Assembly: GCA_030145325.1 (NCBI GenBank)
Contig: JAQYVW010000016.1
Span: forward strand, 1 to 52,127
Length of the DNA: 52,127 nucleotides
Reading direction: 5' to 3'
DNA from: Desulfurivibrionaceae bacterium
GTDB lineage: Bacteria; Desulfobacterota; Desulfobulbia; Desulfobulbales; UBA5123
Shown piece after piece: positions 7,583 through 16,453 of this stretch. Below the pieces are notes generated by a model. That model was not told the DNA's origin. It did no database searches and saw nothing but the letters and a program-made list of their open reading frames with translations. The position numbers and the translations under genes are program-made. How positions within the stretch are numbered: position 1 is the first letter of the stretch; every line of letters starts with the position of its first letter.

Positions 7583-9259
7583 ATGCTGCAAAACAACCCT
7601 GAATTGAAAAGTAAAATAGATCAACTCTGGAACAAGTTCTGGAGTGGCGGCATCTCTAACCCGCTTACAGCTATCGAGCAGATTACCTACCTGTTGTTTA
7701 TGAAGCAGCTGGACGAGTTGGATCATAAAAAGCAGGCCGATGCCGACTTTACCGGCGAGGGCTATACGCCAAAGTTCAAAGGGACTTGGATTCCGCCGGA
7801 ACACCGGGATAAATCAGAAAACGATCAAAAGCCCTTTGCCATCGAAAGACGCACATTGCGTTGGAGCGAATTTAAACATTTCCATGCCGAGGAGATGCTC
7901 CAGCATGTGCAGAATAAGGTCTTTCCCTTTCTCAAAGATCTCAACGGCTCGCAATCCAACTTCACCCACCACATGAAGAACGCGGTATTCATCATCCCCA
8001 AACCTGCTCTGCTGGTGGAGGCGGTGAAAACCATCGACGAAATTTTCAAAGTGATGGAGAAAGACTCCCAAGAAAAAGGCCATGCCTTTCAGGATATCCA
8101 AGGCGATGTCTATGAAATGCTGCTGTCGGAGATCGCCAGCGCTGGTAAAAACGGCCAGTTCCGCACCCCGCGTCACATCATCAAACTGATGGCCGAGCTG
8201 GTGCAGCCGAAGCTGGGCCACCGCATTGCCGACCCGGCTTGTGGTTCCGGAGGTTTCCTGTTGGGAGGCTACCAATATATTGTCACCCAACTGGCCCTGA
8301 AACACGGTGCAAAAGATCTGACCGCCGATGAAGACGGCTTCCTGCGAACCTCCATTTCAGCCGGGCTCAACGAAAAGACCCAGGCGATTCTCAACAACTC
8401 CTTATTCGGCTACGATATCGACAGTACCATGGTGCGCCTGGGGCTAATGAACCTGATGATGCACGGCATCGACGAGCCGATGATCGATTACAAGGACACC
8501 CTGAGCAAGAGCTTCACCGAGGAATCCGAGTACGACATCGTCATGGCCAACCCGCCCTTTACCGGCAACATCGACAAGGGCGATATCAACGAAAATTTGT
8601 CACTCTCTACCACCAAGACCGAACTGCTCTTTGTCGAAAACATCTATCGTCTTCTGAAAAAAGGCGGCACCGCTTGCGTTATCGTGCCACAAGGGGTGCT
8701 CTTCGGCTCCGGCAAGGCCTTCAAAAATCTGCGTCAATTACTGGTGGAGCGCTGTGACCTCAAGGCCGTGGTTAGCATGCCCAGCGGCGTATTCAAACCC
8801 TATGCAGGGGTCAGTACCGCCATTCTGCTCTTCACCAAGGTCTGGGGCCCCAAGGACAAGGTTAGTCAACCGGCCACGGAGCATGTCTGGTTTTATGAGA
8901 TGACAGCCGACGGCTATTCCCTGGATGACAAACGTACCAAGCAGGAGGGATATGGCGACCTGCAGGATATTGTTGCTAAGTATCACGCCCGCAATCCTGA
9001 AACCGACACCGATCGCAAGATTACGGAAGAAAAAAAATGTTTCTGTGTTCCCCGCGCCGAGATCGAGGCTGAGGGCTATGACCTCTCTATGAGCCGCTAC
9101 AGGGAGGATGTCTTTGAAGAGGTTGTCTATGAAGCCCCAGCGCTGATTCTGGACAAACTGCTGAAGGCAGAAGTGGGCGACGTAAAAGAGGAGGATCTGG
9201 CTACGATCCGGAGCGGTATCGTGCGGGAGTTGCTGGAGCTGCGGGGGATGATTGAATGA
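7583..9259 (+). CDS. hsdM: Type I restriction-modification DNA methyltransferase subunit M
   Basis: This 558-residue protein has an N-terminal helical domain of the HsdM_N type (start to about 170) and an N6-adenine methyltransferase domain with the AdoMet-binding DPACGSGGF motif near residues 217-225 and catalytic NPPF near 323-326. HsdM pairs with HsdS to methylate adenine at the bipartite target and protect host DNA. Both key motifs are intact. The start at 7583 follows hsdR closely. The stop overlaps the rhuM start by four bases (ATGA, 9256-9259), so the two are translationally coupled. Confidence 0.95.
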   Translation: MLQNNPELKSKIDQLWNKFWSGGISNPLTAIEQITYLLFMKQLDELDHKKQADADFTGEGYTPKFKGTWIPPEHRDKSENDQKPFAIERRTLRWSEFKHFHAEEMLQHVQNKVFPFLKDLNGSQSNFTHHMKNAVFIIPKPALLVEAVKTIDEIFKVMEKDSQEKGHAFQDIQGDVYEMLLSEIASAGKNGQFRTPRHIIKLMAELVQPKLGHRIADPACGSGGFLLGGYQYIVTQLALKHGAKDLTADEDGFLRTSISAGLNEKTQAILNNSLFGYDIDSTMVRLGLMNLMMHGIDEPMIDYKDTLSKSFTEESEYDIVMANPPFTGNIDKGDINENLSLSTTKTELLFVENIYRLLKKGGTACVIVPQGVLFGSGKAFKNLRQLLVERCDLKAVVSMPSGVFKPYAGVSTAILLFTKVWGPKDKVSQPATEHVWFYEMTADGYSLDDKRTKQEGYGDLQDIVAKYHARNPETDTDRKITEEKKCFCVPRAEIEAEGYDLSMSRYREDVFEEVVYEAPALILDKLLKAEVGDVKEEDLATIRSGIVRELLELRGMIE

Positions 9260-10314
9260 CCGGGCAGGACTACGAAAAACACGGAATGGAATTATCCAAG
9301 GGTGAAATGCTCGTCTACCAAACCGACGATGGCCGGATCAAACTGGATGTCCAGCTCCAGGACGAAACGGTCTGGTTGACCCAGGCGAATCTGGCGGATT
9401 TGTTTCTGGTCAAGCCCCAGAACATCACCATGCACCTGAAGAACATCTATGCGGAAGGAGAATTGGCGGAAAAGGCAACTTGTAAGGAATTCTTACAAGT
9501 TCAAAAGGAGGGTAATCGTCAGGTAGAACGGAGCAGAAAATTCTATAATCTAGATGCGATTATTTCGGTGGGCTATCGGATCCAGTCGCAGGTAGCCACC
9601 CGCTTCCGAATCTGGGCCACCCAGCGGTTGAAGGAGTACCTGGTCAAAGGCTTCACCATGGACGATGAACGCCTCAAGGAATCTGGCAACAGCCGCTACT
9701 TTGAGGAGCTGCTGGCCCGTATCCGCGACATCCGGTCCTCGGAAAAGATCTTCTGGCGCAAGGTGCTCGATATCTACGCCACCAGCATCGACTACGATCC
9801 CCACCCCGAAAGCTCGCAACTCTTTTTCAAGCAGGTACAGAACCAGATGCACTGGGCCGCCCATGGCCACACCGCCGCCGAGTTGATCTATAGCCGCGCC
9901 GATGCCGGTCAGCCCAACATGGGGGTGACCAACCATCCCAGCCATAAGCTGCTGAAACGGGACGTGGAAGTGGCCAAGAACTACCTGAACGAAGAGGAGT
10001 TGAATATCCTCAACCGGATGGTGACTGCCTATCTCGAAATGGCGGAGTTACAGGCCTTGAATCGCACCCCGATGACCATGGAGGACTGGGCTGAACGTCT
10101 GCATCAGTTCCTGACCATGACCGGCCGGGAACTGCTGACCCACGCCGGGACGATCAGCCATGATTCGGCCATGGACAAGGCCCATGCCGAATATGAGAAA
10201 TTTCGTTTGCATCAACTGGAAGAACCCACCGAGGTGGAAAAACATTTTGTCGAGGCTGAGGAAGAGTTGAAGCGGATTGAGAAGGGACGGACACGGGGTG
10301 ATGTGGATGAATAA
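9256..10314 (+). CDS. RhuM family protein (virulence-RhuM domain) embedded in the type I locus
   Basis: The 352-residue sequence shows the features of RhuM proteins: an N-terminal part with DETVWLTQANLADLF and ITMHLKNIYAEGEL resembling a winged helix, then RKFYNLDAIISVGYRIQS and FRIWATQRLKEYLVKGF, then a helical C-terminal half. RhuM genes are commonly carried between hsdM and hsdS; their molecular role is not established, and the name comes from a Salmonella pathogenicity-island gene. Methionines at 9256 and 9286 are both possible starts; 9256 gives the ATGA overlap with hsdM. No nuclease or methylase motif is visible. Confidence 0.85.
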   Translation: MTGQDYEKHGMELSKGEMLVYQTDDGRIKLDVQLQDETVWLTQANLADLFLVKPQNITMHLKNIYAEGELAEKATCKEFLQVQKEGNRQVERSRKFYNLDAIISVGYRIQSQVATRFRIWATQRLKEYLVKGFTMDDERLKESGNSRYFEELLARIRDIRSSEKIFWRKVLDIYATSIDYDPHPESSQLFFKQVQNQMHWAAHGHTAAELIYSRADAGQPNMGVTNHPSHKLLKRDVEVAKNYLNEEELNILNRMVTAYLEMAELQALNRTPMTMEDWAERLHQFLTMTGRELLTHAGTISHDSAMDKAHAEYEKFRLHQLEEPTEVEKHFVEAEEELKRIEKGRTRGDVDE

Positions 10315-10395
10315 ACACGGAAGGCACGAAAAGCTTTGGATTGGTGCAAGGGGTGGAGTTGTGCGGGAGTTGCTTGCTTGGCTGGGGATAATTTG

Positions 10396-12027
10396 ATGAT
10401 ACTTACAACAAAAGCTATTGGGGAACTGTCTCAGTACATTAGAACGGGCAAGACCCCCCCCACGAAAAATGATGCTTACTTTAACGGGGAGATAGCTTGG
10501 TATACACCAGGAGATCTAGATGGGACTATTTTTGTCGAAGAGTCATCAAGGACATTAACAACATTGGCACTTGAAGATCGTAAAGCCGTCCTCTTTGAAA
10601 AAAATACTGTCCTCCTGTCGTGCATAGGAGATATTGGAAAAGTTGGACTAATATCTAAACCAGCAAGTTCGAATCAGCAAATTACAGGTATTAAACTTTG
10701 TAAAGAAATTGACCCGCTATTCTTTGTTCTATGGTGTAAAAAGCACAAAAAATTACTTGAGAGTAAAGCGAAAAAAGCTGTAGTTCCTATCTTAAACAAT
10801 AGCATTTTGTCAGGAATTAAAATTTCTTTCCCGGAGGAGCTCGACGACCAAAAGCGCATTGCCCATCTGCTCGGCAAGGTGGAAGGGCTGATCGCCCGGC
10901 GCAAACAACACCTGCAACAACTGGACGACCTGCTCAAAAGCGTCTTTCTGGAGATGTTCGGCGACCCGGTACGGAATGAGAAGGGATGGGATTCATCCCC
11001 CTGCACAGAGGTTGTTTTAGATATACAGTCGGGCACCAGTTACGGTGGCGAAGAAAAAAATGTTTTGGACAGTGATGATTTAGGTGTTCTCAAAATAAGC
11101 GCAGTGACCCAAGGTTTTTTTAATCCCAAAGAGTTCAAAGCGGTCAAGAAATCCATTATCAAAAGGCCTCCGAGATTGGTGCGAAAGGGGGACTTTCTTT
11201 TTAGTCGAGCAAATACAATAGAATTAGTGGCAGCCTGCTGCATAGTGGATTCCGATTATCCATATCTTTTTCTTCCTGATAAGCTGTGGGTCTTTACTTT
11301 GGCTGAATTTGTTGCGCCGCAATATTTAAATTTTTTGCTGAAAAATGAGAATTTCCGCAACCAAATCAGGAAGAAAGCAAGTGGTGGGCATGATTCAATG
11401 TTGAATATTTCCATGAAGAAGTTTCGGTCATTGGTTATCCCTGTGCCGCTTAGAACCCTCCAAAATCAATTCGCCGACATCGTTGAAAAAGTCGAGAGCG
11501 TCAAATCCAGATACCAGCAAAGCCTTACCGAACTGGAAAACCTCTATGGATCCTTAAGCCAGAAGGCATTCAAGGGCGAGCTGGATTTGTCCCAGGTGGT
11601 TGTACCCATAGAACAGGCGGAAATCACGGAAGAGGTGGAACCCCCTGCAACGGCTATCACTGAAACAGATTCCAAACCATCCATTGAGTTGCCAGCGCCG
11701 GATAGCCTTGGCAGTTTTTTCCATGCCAAAGGCCGCAAGGCTCTAATAGGTCAATGGCTTGAAGCCTACCTTGGACAATCTGGGAACACGTCTTTCTCCG
11801 CTCAGCATTTTATGGAGACAGCCCAGCAAAGGATGTTGGAGTTGCTGGACGATCAAGATCAAGAGCCTGAATCGTCCCTCACCGTGGATTATGAATTTTT
11901 TCAGTTTGGTTCGGCAGGTTATGACCAACTCAAGGAGTTGGTCTTTCAGGCGTTGGCAAGCGGTCGCCTGACACAGGTCTATGACGACGCCGGGAACCGC
12001 GTGCAGATCCTCGCGGCCAGGGGGTGA
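10396..12027 (+). CDS. hsdS: Type I restriction-modification specificity subunit S
   Basis: From the ATG at 10396, preceded by GGGGATA, the protein is 543 residues. It has two target recognition domains (about 1-150 and 200-360), each followed by a helical spacer: QKRIAHLLGKVEGLIARRKQ in the middle and QNQFADIVEKVESVKSRYQQ near residue 365. About 130 further residues after the usual end (KAFKGEL) include a Pro/Glu-rich linker and a compact tail. HsdS sets the bipartite DNA target of the complex. The recognition domains are visibly AT-richer than the spacers and neighbouring genes, the pattern expected when such domains are exchanged. The frame is open upstream of 10396 but lacks a good start. 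Confidence 0.92.
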   Translation: MILTTKAIGELSQYIRTGKTPPTKNDAYFNGEIAWYTPGDLDGTIFVEESSRTLTTLALEDRKAVLFEKNTVLLSCIGDIGKVGLISKPASSNQQITGIKLCKEIDPLFFVLWCKKHKKLLESKAKKAVVPILNNSILSGIKISFPEELDDQKRIAHLLGKVEGLIARRKQHLQQLDDLLKSVFLEMFGDPVRNEKGWDSSPCTEVVLDIQSGTSYGGEEKNVLDSDDLGVLKISAVTQGFFNPKEFKAVKKSIIKRPPRLVRKGDFLFSRANTIELVAACCIVDSDYPYLFLPDKLWVFTLAEFVAPQYLNFLLKNENFRNQIRKKASGGHDSMLNISMKKFRSLVIPVPLRTLQNQFADIVEKVESVKSRYQQSLTELENLYGSLSQKAFKGELDLSQVVVPIEQAEITEEVEPPATAITETDSKPSIELPAPDSLGSFFHAKGRKALIGQWLEAYLGQSGNTSFSAQHFMETAQQRMLELLDDQDQEPESSLTVDYEFFQFGSAGYDQLKELVFQALASGRLTQVYDDAGNRVQILAARG

Positions 12028-12033
12028 TGACGC

Positions 12034-13827
12034 GTGAAGCTGTTGCGCCTGAAAATTACCGATCCGAAAGGTTTTCGCAGCCTGCAAGCGGGCTTCGAGC
12101 ACTACTTCCGTACACCTTGGTCAATCGACAATGAGTTGCGGGGAGGAGAAGGCTTTGCGCCGTTTGTCTGCGCTGGCCCCAACGGCAGCGGCAAGTCGAA
12201 TCTGCTGGAGGTGCTGGCGGCGATTTTCTATCACATGGAGTGCATGTATCTCGAAAACCTGCCGGATAGCTTTCTCTATGACGAGCGGGATAATCCAAAT
12301 GGCTTTACCAGCGATAGAGGTATTCCAGATGGCTTTGAAATCGAATATCTCATTCAGGCAAAAGATGCCCTAAAGGTTAAGGGTTTGAATGGGCAAGCCC
12401 ATGTCAAAATCGTTAAAGGTTCAGGAGAAACGCCAAAGTGGTTTTTGCTCAACCATGAAGACCACGACGGCGAGGTGGAGATGACCATCGGTCAAACCCT
12501 TGGACGCCAGCTTTTGCCGGAATACATTCTGGGTTATTCCTCCGGCGAAAATGAAATCCTCAGCCTGCCGTTTTTCAAAATGCGCTTTATCCAATTTGAT
12601 GAATACTGGCAGGCATTGAAAAACCAATTGCCGTATCCGGGGCGGCCGGAAACCAGACTGGCCTATCTTGACAGCGGTTTTAGTCAGGCGATTCTACTCT
12701 GCAATCTGCTGTTCCAGGCCGCGGACACCCTGAAGCCGTTCCAAGAGGATGTCGGAGTTGAGGATCTAAAGGAATTTCGCCTCATTATCCGGCGCAGCAT
12801 TAAAATTGAAGAGAACCAAATCCAGGAGTTCGGTAGTCAGAACCAATTCAAGCGCGAGACAGTCGAGGAGATTGTCAAAAACAATCCGGCACTCATTGAG
12901 ACGAACTCCGAGGACGGGGAGAAACGCTATCGGGTCAACCTGATGGAGCTTCTGGAGGGTGCCGATAAATCAGACAAACTAGTCAGCCGCCTAAAACGCT
13001 GCGCCACCTGTGCCTATGTGGATGATGCCACTGATACCCTCTATCTCGACTATTTTGTCAACGAGGCAACAAGACGAGCCTTCAAAGAGAACTTCGAGCA
13101 ATCGCCCATCGCCCTCTTTCAGGCCTTCCAGGTTTTGCTGACCCTCAATCTCTACTCCGTCAGCGAGGCGCTGAAGGACGACCTCTACCAATCTGACAGC
13201 CACTATGTCAGCGAAACCGTGCCGACATTGGCCTCGGATGAACGTATCATGCGTTTCAAGTTTGTGAAGTTCACCAAGGTAGGCGTTGAGCAACCGGTGA
13301 CGCTCAAGGGCCTCTCCGATGGTGAGCATCAACTCCTGCACACCCTCGGCCTCTGCCTGCTGTTCAAAAACACCAACAGCCTGTTTCTACTCGACGAGCC
13401 GGAAACCCACTTCAATCCTGACTGGCGCTCGAACTTTGTCACCCGTCTGCACCAGTGTTTCGAGGGCTCGGACGATACCCATGAAATGCTGGTCACAACC
13501 CACACCCCTTTTCTGATCTCCGACAGCAAACCTGATAAGGTGCTGGTTTTCAAAAAAGACAAAAAAACCAGGGTAATCAGCGTCAACGAGCCGGGTTACA
13601 ATACCCTAGGGGCGTCTATCAACAAGATCACCATGAACACTTTCGGCAAGCGTGAAACCATCGGTGGTCATGCCAAGGCAATTCTTGAGAAGTTCAGGGA
13701 GCGTTCAAAAGATGATCATGAGGATAAAGAACAACTCCTCGTCGAGATCAACCACCGGCTGGGCGACTCAGTGGAAAAGGTGCTGCTGATCAAGACCATC
13801 CTTGACAGCATGGAGACCAAGGGCTGA
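12034..13827 (+). CDS. Restriction-system-associated AAA/ABC-type ATPase (PtuA-like)
   Basis: This 597-residue protein starts at GTG 12034, six bases after hsdS. It has an ABC-ATPase head of the SMC/RecF/OLD type: Walker A GPNGSGKS (48-55), a signature-like LKGLSDGEHQLL near residue 425, Walker B FLLDEPETHFN (Asp454-Glu455) and a switch THTPF (His490). The central part is mostly helical. There is no Toprim domain, so it is not an OLD nuclease by itself. Paired with the overlapping HNH gene it matches the two-gene arrangement of Septu (PtuA ATPase plus PtuB nuclease). The assignment as a Septu relative is inferred from domains and order; similar ATPases are annotated next to restriction loci. 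Confidence 0.85.
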   Translation: MKLLRLKITDPKGFRSLQAGFEHYFRTPWSIDNELRGGEGFAPFVCAGPNGSGKSNLLEVLAAIFYHMECMYLENLPDSFLYDERDNPNGFTSDRGIPDGFEIEYLIQAKDALKVKGLNGQAHVKIVKGSGETPKWFLLNHEDHDGEVEMTIGQTLGRQLLPEYILGYSSGENEILSLPFFKMRFIQFDEYWQALKNQLPYPGRPETRLAYLDSGFSQAILLCNLLFQAADTLKPFQEDVGVEDLKEFRLIIRRSIKIEENQIQEFGSQNQFKRETVEEIVKNNPALIETNSEDGEKRYRVNLMELLEGADKSDKLVSRLKRCATCAYVDDATDTLYLDYFVNEATRRAFKENFEQSPIALFQAFQVLLTLNLYSVSEALKDDLYQSDSHYVSETVPTLASDERIMRFKFVKFTKVGVEQPVTLKGLSDGEHQLLHTLGLCLLFKNTNSLFLLDEPETHFNPDWRSNFVTRLHQCFEGSDDTHEMLVTTHTPFLISDSKPDKVLVFKKDKKTRVISVNEPGYNTLGASINKITMNTFGKRETIGGHAKAILEKFRERSKDDHEDKEQLLVEINHRLGDSVEKVLLIKTILDSMETKG

Positions 13828-14927
13828 TGTTGTTCCCATACTCATATGTTCCTCACCAGATGGAGAGAATGCAGGAGTTTATTGACTTCATTTTTTATGA
13901 GGTATGGTGCGATGCTCCCGACAGCGGCCCGTACAGTATTGATTTGTTTGATGGCAATACTGAGCTTAGGGATTTAATAGTATCTTTCCATTATTCAGAA
14001 GCAAAAGGGGCGTATTTCTTTAATGGCCAAGTAGAGCGCATTTACAGTTGTTTCGCCGTGCTGACCCCGACACAGATCGATCAGCTTCAGCAATGGTATC
14101 AGGCCAATAATGACATCGAAAAAGTTTGTGCCAATGACCCGGCTACGCACATTGCCCGCTATGCCGATATCCTTGTTGTGCACCAGGAACTAGGTGAGCA
14201 GCTCGCCGTTTTTTTCAAAGGACTTTATTCACAGCAATTAATTGGCCTTGCCGCGCTGCGGCAGAAGATCGGCGATATCGACGAACACTACAAAGCATTC
14301 ATGGGCGCGAACAAGACAGGTAAGTGTCCATTTTGCGGCATTGCTGACATGCAGGGCGTCTACCACTCAACCCGAGAAGCCTACGACCACTATCTGCCCA
14401 AAGGGCTCTATCCGTTTAATTCGATCAATTTCCGCAACCTCGTTCCGGCGTGTCATCATTGTAACAGCAGCTACAAGACCAGCAAAGACCCCGCATATAT
14501 GCCGAAAGACCCGGCAGGGTCAACAGATCGTAGGAAAGTTTTCTATCCCTACGCAAATCCTGCTCACAACATAGAAGTGACAATTGAGTTCAACAAGCCG
14601 GACGTCGACCACCTCGCACCTGATGATATACAGATTTCCTTCGGACCACCTGCCTTAAACGAGGAAATCGAAACATGGAAGGATGTGTATGGTATCGAGG
14701 AAAGGTACCGAGGGAAATTGCTAGATGGTGATGGGAAGGCGTGGCTCGCAGAAGTTTTAGATGAATGGAGATGGAAGGATGACAGTGCGGGAAAAGAAGG
14801 TCGGGGTCCTGATGAATACCTCCGGGATCTAGATCGGCATACGACAAAGTCCCCATTCACCGGCACCAACTTTCTTAAGAAGGCCTTTTTGGATGGCTGT
14901 CAAAAAGTAGGGTTGTTTGATGAATAA
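13827..14927 (+). CDS. HNH endonuclease (PtuB-like), partner of the ATPase
   Basis: The 366-residue protein has a zinc-supported HNH domain: CPFC (167-170), DHYLPKGLYPF (from 187, with His188 the likely catalytic base), then NLVPACHHCNSSYK (Cys209 and Cys212). About 165 residues precede the HNH domain and have no recognised motif, which seems long for a PtuB-type protein. The start overlaps the ATPase stop by one base (TGATG), a strong sign of co-translation. HNH nucleases of this context cut DNA or RNA once the ATPase senses infection; the target here is unknown. Domain call is firm; the Septu label is an inference. Confidence 0.85.
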   Translation: MLFPYSYVPHQMERMQEFIDFIFYEVWCDAPDSGPYSIDLFDGNTELRDLIVSFHYSEAKGAYFFNGQVERIYSCFAVLTPTQIDQLQQWYQANNDIEKVCANDPATHIARYADILVVHQELGEQLAVFFKGLYSQQLIGLAALRQKIGDIDEHYKAFMGANKTGKCPFCGIADMQGVYHSTREAYDHYLPKGLYPFNSINFRNLVPACHHCNSSYKTSKDPAYMPKDPAGSTDRRKVFYPYANPAHNIEVTIEFNKPDVDHLAPDDIQISFGPPALNEEIETWKDVYGIEERYRGKLLDGDGKAWLAEVLDEWRWKDDSAGKEGRGPDEYLRDLDRHTTKSPFTGTNFLKKAFLDGCQKVGLFDE

Positions 14928-14969
14928 GCTCGAGATCCATCTTTTCTCCTTTATATTAAGGCTTAAACC

Positions 14970-15842
14970 ATGAACGAATCACATCCATTCTCAATCAAAA
15001 TTTTCGTCGCCAACGGTGATCCGGACGGGTTACGGGTTATTGAACGATCAAACTGGAACGGCAGGGCCTTGGTCTTTCCTCGCACACTTCTGCCGGAAGT
15101 AAAGACGCGAGAGGAGTTCGGGCGCACTGGAGTCTATCTATTGCTTGGCCCCCAAGAGGACGGAGAAGGCGAGCTTCTCTATATTGGTGAAGGTGATCCG
15201 GTAAGACCCAGGTTTGAAAGCCATTTTACTCAGAAGGACTTTTGGAATCGCGGCGTCTTCTTCGTTACTGGCCAAGAGGGAGCATTAAATAAGGCCCACG
15301 TACAATATCTTGAGGCGCGGCTGGTCGAACTGGCAAATGCAGCCAAGCGCATGACTCTTGATAATCAGAATAAACCGAATCGGCCCTCCCTCAACGAAGC
15401 CGATCAGGCCGACTTAGAGGTGTTTCTGGATCACATGCTCCAGATCCTCCCTTTGCTGGGGATTTCTGCCTTCGAGAAACCCACCTCGAACAAGAGCAGC
15501 AAGAAAAGCCATCTCTTCGCCCAGGCCAAAGGGCTAAAAGCTGAAGGTTATGAGTCCACCAGTGGCTTCGTTGTTTGCCAAGGATCTCAAGCTGCCCTCG
15601 AATCCGTACCCTCCATGAAAAATCACATTCGTGGCGTGTACGATCTGCGAGAGAGACTCATAGCCTCCGGTGTTTTAGCTCAAAAAGAGAAGTGCTATCA
15701 GTTTACCCAAGACTATAGCTTCAGTTCGCCATCCACGGCAGCGGCAGTCGTTATGGGACGAAGCGCCAATGGCCGGTTAGAGTGGAAAGACAAGTCCGGG
15801 CGTACGCTCAAATTAATTCAGGAAGAGTTGGCAGGTGGGTAA
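14970..15842 (+). CDS. GIY-YIG nuclease-fold protein with C-terminal DUF4357
   Basis: The 290-residue protein has a GIY-YIG core at about 52-125: GVYLLLG (54-60), YIGEG (71-75), Arg81 and a downstream Glu (Glu115 in YLEARL). The first motif is GVY and the second YIG, a common variant. The C-terminal part from about 245, with AAVVMGRSANGRLEWKD and an RTLKLIQEEL ending, matches DUF4357. GIY-YIG/DUF4357 proteins are frequent in restriction islands, but their role is not settled. It lies 42 bases after the HNH gene on the same strand and is the last gene of the block. The catalytic residues appear present, so nuclease activity is plausible. Confidence 0.85.
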   Translation: MNESHPFSIKIFVANGDPDGLRVIERSNWNGRALVFPRTLLPEVKTREEFGRTGVYLLLGPQEDGEGELLYIGEGDPVRPRFESHFTQKDFWNRGVFFVTGQEGALNKAHVQYLEARLVELANAAKRMTLDNQNKPNRPSLNEADQADLEVFLDHMLQILPLLGISAFEKPTSNKSSKKSHLFAQAKGLKAEGYESTSGFVVCQGSQAALESVPSMKNHIRGVYDLRERLIASGVLAQKEKCYQFTQDYSFSSPSTAAAVVMGRSANGRLEWKDKSGRTLKLIQEELAGG

Positions 15843-15983
15843 TGATTTTGAGCATGTTACTGATTTTAAGAGGGTTGTTTTAGGTTCAACAAAGAGTGTA
15901 CCAGCTGGGCGCTGGGGGCAACTTTGGGGGCAACAGCAAGTGTCGGCTCTGTAGTATTGTAATGATTACAAGTGTATAGTGCT
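15843..15983. repeat. Right island end with GGGGGCAACT-type repeats
   Basis: No gene is visible. GGGGGCAACT (15914-15923) and GGGGGCAAC (15926-15934) lie 12 bases apart in direct orientation and match the motif next to the integrase stub at 3549. They may be integrase arm sites, or the edge of an integrase gene that has been lost. Confidence 0.4.
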
Positions 15984-16009
15984 GTGGTTCAAGTGACGCC
16001 GCCCCACCA
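15984..16009 (+). repeat. Degenerate copy of the ssrA 3' end (putative second attachment site)
   Basis: GTGGTTCAAGTGACGCCGCC followed by CCACCA resembles the end of ssrA (3419-3444), sharing GGTTCAA, CGCCGCC and CCACCA with a few substitutions and a one-base gap. Like ssrA it is followed by a terminator hairpin. This fits a decayed att site delimiting a 12.6-kb insertion. Confidence 0.55.
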
Positions 16010-16020
16010 TTTTTCAATTA

Positions 16021-16059
16021 AATCGGCCACCCGGAAACACCAGGTGGCCGATTTTTTTG
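16021..16059 (+). terminator. Rho-independent terminator after the degenerate att copy
   Basis: AATCGGCCACC (16021-16031) pairs with GGTGGCCGATT (16043-16053), followed by a T-run. It may be what is left of a former tmRNA terminator. Confidence 0.8.
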
Positions 16060-16453
16060 TCAAAGCTTTGTCTGTTTTGTCACTGGCAGGCGCTTCGTAA
16101 TGCTGGCGAATATCTTCGCCTTCGACTCCCAAATGCCATGACGGTGGAATTGTTGGCAGCCAGTTGTGGGACAGCGAAGGTTTTCGGGATTTTTTCATTT
16201 CCAACCAGTCGCTACAGCGGAGTGGAACAAGCTCGGGAGGCCTGGCGGGTTATCTTTTGGGGCCAGCCGCTGAGCTCAATCGTTATAGATATTAAAGTAA
16301 TCCCTTACATGTATGACGATAATAAGGGGTAACCCTTAATTGAAGTAAGCATCATTGTCGTTTTCCTACACCCTCTACGTGCTCTCCCCAATTGCAGTCA
16401 GGCAATGCTTTCTGTATTATAGATTTTTGGCAAAATAAAGAATGGGGAAATAT
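16060..16453. other. Gene-poor stretch inside the accessory region
   Basis: Short open frames exist on both strands, for example 16057-16332 plus and 15989-16204 minus. None has a ribosome binding site, protein-like composition or a motif I recognise. It is probably decayed mobile-element DNA. Confidence 0.4.
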
